A stretch of 64,000 bases of DNA. It comes from Penaeus vannamei. Lineage: Eukaryota > Arthropoda > Malacostraca > Decapoda > Penaeidae. A program made the translations under genes and the position numbers. The notes beneath the pieces are model-generated. The model had not been told where the DNA came from. It saw only the letters and a program-made list of their open reading frames with translations, and searched no databases. Location: assembly GCF_042767895.1 (NCBI RefSeq), contig NC_091578.1, forward strand, positions 19,998,998 to 20,062,997, read 5' to 3'. Below, piece by piece: positions 56,899 to 64,000 of the stretch. Position 1 is the stretch's first letter. Each line of letters starts with the position of its first letter.

Positions 56899-57138
56899 GG
56901 ATGGATCCCCCCTGAGATGTTCGCCGACGTGATGGTCTTCGCCCTCTACACTTCGTCAGGGCCGACCGTTTCTCTGGTTCCTGAAACCCTTCGGGCGCCT
57001 TTCCTTCTGTCTCTCGATCCTACCTCACGAGAGATGGAACGAGTACCTCGCAGACAAACCTGTTGTTTAAGGAGTCTCTCCTGCGATACTCGTCTTACTC
57101 GTCCCCTACTTAGGCGACGCACTGCCCGGGGGAGGTGT
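56899..57138 (+). other. Gypsy 2 3' region before its right LTR
   Basis: 240 bp without recognisable coding sequence. It ends in the purine-rich cgggggaggtgt (57127-57138), a likely polypurine tract. Confidence 0.55.
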
Positions 57139-57561
57139 TGTAGTGTACGGCTGCGTACGTCCCGACTCTAAGGATGATGTCATCTCCAGACGAAGTCCCC
57201 GCCGTGTGCCACGTGCGGTTACATCCCGCAGACGTTTTTTTTTTTTTTTTTTACCTGCGACTCAGTCCCGAAAGCTTTCTTATTCATTTATTTATTTTAT
57301 TTTTACGTTCAGCCATCAGTCAAGAATGACTGGTGATAATGTGAACTTTGTTATTTTTATAACCATGAACATAATTCTAACCAAGTCTCACTACTTTTAT
57401 GGCGTTGAACTCGCCAAGCCAAACTATTTATTTATTTTTAAACATAAATATTGTAAATATGTTATGGCCGAAATGCACACACCTTTGTCCATGACTGAAA
57501 ATGCTTGTAACTCCCTAGTGAGTGCATAGAGCTTTTACTCAACTCCAGTCAGAATAATTCA
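57139..57561 (+). repeat. Gypsy 2 3' LTR, cut by the second gap
   Basis: tgtagtgtacggctgcgtac onward. From 57193 it matches the left LTR from 40134. A long T run at 57235-57252 replaces the alternating TA of the left copy. The end is in the gap. Confidence 0.78.
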
Positions 57562-58061
57562 NNNNNNNNNNNNNNNNNNNNNNNNNNNNNNNNNNNNNNN
57601 NNNNNNNNNNNNNNNNNNNNNNNNNNNNNNNNNNNNNNNNNNNNNNNNNNNNNNNNNNNNNNNNNNNNNNNNNNNNNNNNNNNNNNNNNNNNNNNNNNNN
57701 NNNNNNNNNNNNNNNNNNNNNNNNNNNNNNNNNNNNNNNNNNNNNNNNNNNNNNNNNNNNNNNNNNNNNNNNNNNNNNNNNNNNNNNNNNNNNNNNNNNN
57801 NNNNNNNNNNNNNNNNNNNNNNNNNNNNNNNNNNNNNNNNNNNNNNNNNNNNNNNNNNNNNNNNNNNNNNNNNNNNNNNNNNNNNNNNNNNNNNNNNNNN
57901 NNNNNNNNNNNNNNNNNNNNNNNNNNNNNNNNNNNNNNNNNNNNNNNNNNNNNNNNNNNNNNNNNNNNNNNNNNNNNNNNNNNNNNNNNNNNNNNNNNNN
58001 NNNNNNNNNNNNNNNNNNNNNNNNNNNNNNNNNNNNNNNNNNNNNNNNNNNNNNNNNNNNN
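57562..58061. other. Assembly gap, 500 N
   Basis: Exactly 500 N. It cuts the Gypsy 2 3' LTR; satellite in forward orientation follows. Confidence 0.99.
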
Positions 58062-58604
58062 TGATAATAATGATGATAATAATTATATTTCAGTCCATTT
58101 GTAATGGAATAAAGGGCAGAAGTAATAAAATCTCACAAGTCGAAAAAACGGCAAAATCTAGCGTATTACAGCCTTATGAGAGGAACGTCGAAAAAAAACC
58201 CTTTTAGCTTTTTAATGGTAATTATGAGGATTTTAACATTAATTCAGGTAATTATGATGATTTCCATGATGATTCCTTTATTATTGACAATAATGATGAT
58301 AATTATGATGATAATGACAATGATAATGACAATAATAACGAGAATAATGATAAAGTCATAATTATAATGATAATTACTGATATAATAGCAATAATTAAGT
58401 CTATTCCAATAATTTCCAAACTAATAATGACAATAGAAATAATAATAACATCATTATCATTGTCATTAAAATAATTATTATTTTCATTATTATTCCCAAG
58501 ATCATCATTATTGCTATTATCATTATATAAATAGTTATAATGATAAAAATAGCATTAAAATTAGCATAATAATTATTATAACTGCAATAATGATGATAAT
58601 ATAA
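58062..58604 (+). repeat. AT-rich satellite, forward
   Basis: One unit of the ~600-bp satellite with a recognisable core at 58090-58330. Confidence 0.92.
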
Positions 58605-61600
58605 TAAAGGTATCATCATGGAAATCACCATAATTACATGAATTAATGTTAAAATCCTCATAATTTCCATTAAAACGCGAAAACGTTTTTTTTTTCGAAG
58701 TTTCTCTCAAAAGGCTGTAATACGCTAGATTTTGCCTTCTTCGACTTTTGGACTTTTATTACTACTGGCCTTTATTTCATTGTAAATGGACTGAATGATA
58801 ATTATTATCATTACTGTCATCATTTTTATGATTATTATCATTATAGTCATTATCATCATGATTATCATTATTATTATCATCATTATTACAGTTATAATAA
58901 TTATTATACTAATTATTATTGCTATTTTTCTCATTATAACTATTTATATAGTGATAATAGCAATAATGATAATCTTAGAAATAATAATGACAATAATAAT
59001 AATTATAATGACAATTATAATGATGTTATTATTATTTTTATTGCCATTATTAGTATGGAAATTATTGGAATAGAGTTAATTATTGCTATTATTGCAGTAA
59101 TTATCAAGATTATCATTATAATTATGACTTTATCATAATTATCATTATTATTGTCATTATCATTGTCATTATCATCATGATTATCATCATTATATTCAAT
59201 AATGAAGGAATCATCATGGAAATCCTCATAATTACCTGAATTAATGTTAAAATCCTTATAATTACCATTAAAAAGCGAAAAGGTTTTTTTCGACTTTTCT
59301 CTCAAAAGGATGTAATGCGCTAGATTTTGCCGTTTCTTCGAATTTTAGGATTTTATTACTTCTGGCCTTTATTTCATTATAAATGGACTGAATGATAATT
59401 ATTATCATCATTATTATCATTACTGTCATTATTTTTATTATTACTATCATTATACTCATTACCATCATGATTACCATTATTATTATCATCATTATTGCAG
59501 TTATAATAATTAATATACTAATTATTATTGCTATTTTTATCATTATAGCTATTTATATAATGATAATAGCAATAATGATGATCTTAGAAATAATAATGAC
59601 AATAATAATAATTATAATGACAAGGATAATGTTATTATATCTATTGCCATTATTAGTATGGAAATTATTGGAATAAAGTTAATTATTGCTATAATTGCAG
59701 TAATTATCAAGATTATCATTATAATTATGACTTTATCATTACTATCATTATTATTGTCATTATCATTGTCATTATCATCATAATTATCATCATTATTGTC
59801 AATAAAAAAGAAATCATCATGGAAATCATCATAATTACCTGAATTAATCTTAAAATCATCATAATTACCATGAAAAAGCGAAAAGGATCTTTTTCGACGT
59901 TTCTTTCATAATGCTGTAATACCCTAGATTTTGTCGTTTTCTGGACTTCAGGGATTTTATTACTTTTGGCTTTTATCTCATTATAAATGGGCTGAATGAT
60001 AATTATTACCATCATTTTTATCATTACTGTCATCATTTTTATGTTTATTATCATTATAGTCATTATTATCATGATTATCATTATTATTATCATAAATATT
60101 GCAGTTATGATACTTATTATGCTAATTATTATTGCTATTTTTATCATTATAACTATTTATATAATGATAATAGCAATAATGATGATTATAGAAATAATAA
60201 TGACGATGATAATAATTATAATGACAATGCTAATGATGTTATTATTTTTCTATTACCATTATTAGTATGGAAATTATTGGAATCGAGTTCATTATTGCTA
60301 TTATTGTAGTAATTATCAAGATCATCATTATAATTATGACTTTATCATTATTATTGTCGTTATTGTCATTATCATCATAATTATCATCATTATTGTCAAT
60401 AATAAAGGATTCATTAGGGAAATCCTCATAATTACCTGAATTGATGTTAAATTCCTCATAATTACCATTAAAAAGCGAAAAGGGTTTTTTTCGACGTTTC
60501 TCTCAAAAGGATTTTGCCGTTTTTTCGCCTTTTCGGATTTTATTACTTCTGGCTTTTATTTTATTATAAATGGACTGAATGATAATTATTATCATTATTA
60601 TCATTATTGTCATCATTTTTATGATTCTTATCATTATAGTCATTATCATCATAATTATCATTATTTTTATCATCATTATTGCAATTATAATAATTATTAT
60701 GCTCATTATCATTGCAATTTTTATCATTATATCTATTTATATAATGATAATAGCAATAATTATGATCTTAGAAATAATAATGACGATGATAATAATTATA
60801 ATGACAATGATAATGATGTTATTATTTCTATTGCCATTATTAGTATGGAAATTATTGGAATAGAATTAATTATTGCTATTTTTGCAGTAATTATTAAGAT
60901 TATCATTATAATTATGACCTTATCATTATTATCATTATAATTATGACTTTATCATTATTATCATTATTATTATGACTTTATCATTATCATTATAATTATG
61001 ACTTTATCATTACCATTATTATTATTGTTATTATCATTGTCATTATCATCATAATTATCATCATTATTGTCAATAATAAAGGAATCATCAGGGAAATCCT
61101 CATAATTACCTGAATGTTAAATCCTCATAATTACCATTAAAAAGCCAAAAGGTTTTTTTTCGACGTTTTTCTCAAAAGGTTGTAATACGATAGATTTTTC
61201 CGTTTTTTCGACTTTTGGGATTTTATTACTTCTGGCCTTTATTTCATTATAAGTGGACTGAATGATAATTATTACCATTATTATCTTTACTGTCATAATT
61301 TTTATGATTATAATCATCATAGTCATTATCATCATGTTTATCATTATTATTATCATTATATCAGTATAATAATGATTATGCTAATTATTATTGCTATTTT
61401 TATCATTATAACTATTTATATAATGATAATAGCAATAATGATGATCTTAGAAATAATAATGACAATAATAATAATTGTAATGACAATGGTAATGATGTTA
61501 TTATTATTTATATTGCCATTAATAGTATGGAAATTATTGGAATAGAGTTGATTATTGCTATTATTGCAGTAATTATGAAGATTATCATTATAATTATGAC

Positions 61601-61967
61601 TTTATCATTATTATCAGTCATTATGATTGTCATCATAATTATTATCATTATTGTCAATAATAAATTAATCATCATGGAAATCATCATAATTACCTGAATT
61701 TATGTTAAAATCCTTATAATTACCACTAAAAAGCAAAGATTTTTTTTTCGACGTTTCTCTCAAAAGGCTGTAATACGCTAGATTTTGCTGTTTTTTCGAC
61801 TTTTGAGATTATATTACTTCTGGCCTTTATTTCATTATAAATGGACTGAATGTTAATTATTATCATCATTATTATCATTACTGTCATCATTTTTATGATT
61901 ATTATCATCATAGTCATAATAATCATGATTATCATTATCATTATCATCATTTTTGCACTTATAATAA
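58605..61967 (-). repeat. AT-rich satellite array, reverse orientation
   Basis: About five to six units in reverse after a breakpoint near 58605-58612. A local tandem expansion of tataattatgactttatcat occurs at about 60900-61010. The unit next to RTE copy 4 carries the ttagtgg variant (61720-61735, as ccactaa). Confidence 0.93.
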
Positions 61968-62797
61968 ATGACTGATTACGTTGCCATTCTATCTGAGTCT
62001 TTGGAAACCCTAGTGGCGGCTCTCGATGTATTTAGCAATGTAGCGAAGCCCTTGGGTCTAGAGGTCTCCTGGACCAAGACCAAGGTCCAGGAATTTGGGG
62101 ACTTGTTAGGAGAACCTTTTCATTCGGTACGTGCTTGCGGCCTTGAAGACATTGAAGTCACAGAGAGCTTTACATACCTTGGTAGTGTAGTTCATAACTC
62201 TGGGCTGTCAGACCATGAAGTCAGCAGACGGATTGGCCTGGCAGCAGGGGTCATGAACTCTCTCAACAAGTGTATTTGGAGTTGTCGGTACCTGTGCAGA
62301 AGGACCAAGCTACGGGTTTTCATGGCCCTGATAATACCCGTTTTGCTATACGGTAGCGAAACCTGGACATTGTCCTGTGCCTTGGAGGCTCGTCTTGAAG
62401 ACTTTTGTAATAGGTCCTTGCGCCAGATCATGGGGTACTGTTGGCGGGACCATGTGTCCAACCAACGGTTGCACCGTGAGACTGACACAGGACCTGTTAT
62501 CTGCACAATCCGTGATCGCCAACTCAGGTTATACGGCCACCTGGCTCGCTTTCCTCAGGATAATCCTGCCCATCAGGTCGTCTCTGTTCGAGACAACCCT
62601 GGGTGGAGGAGGCCTGTGGGACGAACGAGGAAGTCATGGCTTGGGCAGATCGACCAAACCTACCGTGAAGAAATAGAGATGAGCCGTGTCCCTGCCTGGC
62701 GTCTAGCCATGAGGGATCCTCGTAGGTAAAAGCGAAGGGTGGATGCGGCTATGCGCCCCCGTCGGCGTCAGCCCCCCTGATGATGATGATGATGATT
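61968..62797 (+). pseudogene. RTE-like LINE fragment, copy 4
   Basis: Plus-strand copy of the same RT C-terminal fragment, consistent with lying in reversed satellite. It begins MTDYVAILSESLE, so the first catalytic Asp pair position is changed (D-Y instead of D-D). The thumb and C-terminus follow (FTYLGSVVHNSGLS; LRLYGHLARFPQDNP). TAA at 62727-62729 replaces a Trp codon, and the rest of the frame continues to TGA at 62778-62780, which opens a (TGA)n tail to 62797. The flanks ttgcacttataataa (left) and ttgcagttataataa (right) are a clear 15-bp target duplication with one difference. Confidence 0.88.
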
Positions 62798-63797
62798 GCA
62801 GTTATAATAATTATTATGCTAATTATTATTGCTATTTTTATCATTATAACTATTTATATAATGATAATAGCAATAATGATGATCTTCGAAATAATAATGA
62901 CAATAATAATAATTATAATGACAATGATAATGATGTTATTATTTCTATTGCCATTATTAGTATGGAAATTAATTGATTAATTAAGAGTTAATTATTGTTA
63001 TTATTGCAGTAATTATCAAGATTATCATTATAATTATGACTTTATCATTATTATCATTATTATTGTCATTATCATTGTCATTATCATCATGATTATCATC
63101 ATTATTGTCAATAATAAAGGAATCATCATGGAAATCATCATAATTACCTGAATTAATGTTAAAATCCTAATAATTACCATTAAAAAGCGAGAAGGGTTTT
63201 TTTTCGACGTTTCTAACAAATACGCTAGATTTTGCCGTTTTTTCGACGTTTGGGATTTTATTACTTCTGGCCTTTATTTCATTATAAATGGACTGAATGA
63301 CAATTATTATTATCAGTATTATCATTATTGTCATCATTTTTATGATTATTATCATTATAGTCATTATCATCATGATTATATTATTATTATCATCATTATT
63401 GCAGTTATAATAATTATTATGCTAATTATTGCTACTTATATAATGATAATAGCAATAATGATGAACTTAGAAATAATAATGACAATAATAATAATCATAT
63501 TGACAATGATAATGATATCGTTTCTATTACCATTATTAGTATGGAAATTATTGGAATAGAGTTAATTATTGCAATTTTTCCAGTAATTATCAAGATTATC
63601 ATTATATCATTATCATTATTATAATTATTATTGTCATTACCATCATTATTGTCAATAATAAAGGCATCATCAGGGAAATCTTCATAATTACCTGAATTAA
63701 TGTTATAATCCTCATAATTACCATTAAAAAGCGGAAAGGGTTTTTTTCGACGTTTCTCTCAAAAGGCTGTAATACGCTAGATTTTCCCTTTTTTCCA
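62798..63797 (-). repeat. AT-rich satellite array, reverse orientation
   Basis: About one and a half units in reverse, ending inside the core near 63797. Confidence 0.92.
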
Positions 63798-64000
63798 CTT
63801 TTCGCTTTTTAATGTTAATTATGAGGATTTTAACATTAATTCAGGTAATCATGATGATGCCTTTATTATTGACAATAATGATAATTGTGATGATAATGAG
63901 AATGATAATGACAATAATAATGATAATGATAAAGTCATAATTATAATGATAATCTTGATAATTACTGCAATGATAGCAATAATTAACTCTATTCCAATAA
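63798..64000 (+). repeat. AT-rich satellite, forward, to the window edge
   Basis: After the switch the unit reads forward (ttttcgctttttaatgttaa, then gaggattttaacattaatt). Confidence 0.92.

Larger units (their letters stand above)
40134..57561 (+). mobile_element. Gypsy-type LTR retrotransposon 2, nested host of Gypsy 3
   Basis: Direct copies of about 370 bp starting agtccccgccgtgtgccacg lie at 40134 and 57193 and flank a plus-strand gag-pro-pol. The right LTR appears to start at 57139 (tgtagtgtacgg) after a purine-rich tract, so the left LTR has lost about 54 bp at its 5' end. The right LTR runs into the 500-N gap. Gypsy 3, its inverted copy and minisatellites expand the 3' region. Frameshifts in gag, pro and RT and a deletion in RNase H make it inactive. 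Confidence 0.85.

Noticed and set aside
56899..57138. An env-like gene in Gypsy 2
   Set aside because: Only 240 bp, with no signal peptide, membrane segment or conserved motif in an open frame.
5707..62797. Four independent RTE insertions at a preferred site
   Set aside because: The identical 5' truncation and linked satellite variants fit co-amplification better, although site preference is not fully excluded.

Overview
This is a eukaryotic, gene-free window built almost entirely of repeats. About half is an AT-rich satellite made of TAA/TGA/CAA-type trinucleotide runs around a conserved non-simple core. The rest is nested Gypsy-type LTR retrotransposons, non-LTR (LINE) retrotransposons and GC-rich minisatellites. 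I found no convincing host gene, tRNA, rRNA or CRISPR array. The abundance of such trinucleotide arrays, together with RTE-like, I/Jockey-like and Gypsy elements, suggests an arthropod, plausibly a decapod crustacean such as a shrimp or crab. That assignment is inference. Two N gaps of exactly 500 bases (17442-17941, 57562-58061) show a scaffolded draft assembly.

Layout. 1-1508: a 33-bp coding-like minisatellite with a 663-bp higher-order period. 1505-18618: a satellite array with a unit of about 600 bp in forward orientation, in which three copies of one 5'-truncated RTE-like fragment (5707-6524, 8890-9712, 15591-16413) sit at the same position of the unit. 18623-34664: a nested stack. Gypsy element 1 (minus strand) is inserted in the satellite with a GTAT target duplication. 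Its 3' LTR is split by LINE B (minus strand), and LINE B is split at its reverse-transcriptase active-site codons by LINE A (plus strand) with an 11-bp target duplication. 34669-40133: satellite again, with an orientation switch near 39035.

40134-57561: Gypsy element 2 (plus strand), with a 5'-clipped left LTR and a right LTR running into the second gap. Gypsy element 3 (46157-50667) is inserted in its 3' region with a GGAC target duplication. Most of element 3 plus 707 bp of flank is then repeated as an inverted copy (arms 47397-51374 and 52562-56539, both 3978 bp). A 50-bp GC-rich hairpin-forming minisatellite lies at one breakpoint of each arm. 58062-64000: satellite, mostly in reverse orientation, with a fourth RTE-like fragment (61968-62797).

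History. All the elements carry frameshifts or stops and look dead; only RTE fragment 3 keeps an open frame. The most informative signals are: (1) an RTE insertion that became part of a satellite unit and spread with it, with shared target duplications and linked satellite variants; (2) the four-level nest with readable junctions; (3) a large inverted duplication, much younger than the element it copies, bounded by hairpin minisatellites; and (4) small perfect palindromes and local inversions that look like template-switch or hairpin-mediated rearrangement.
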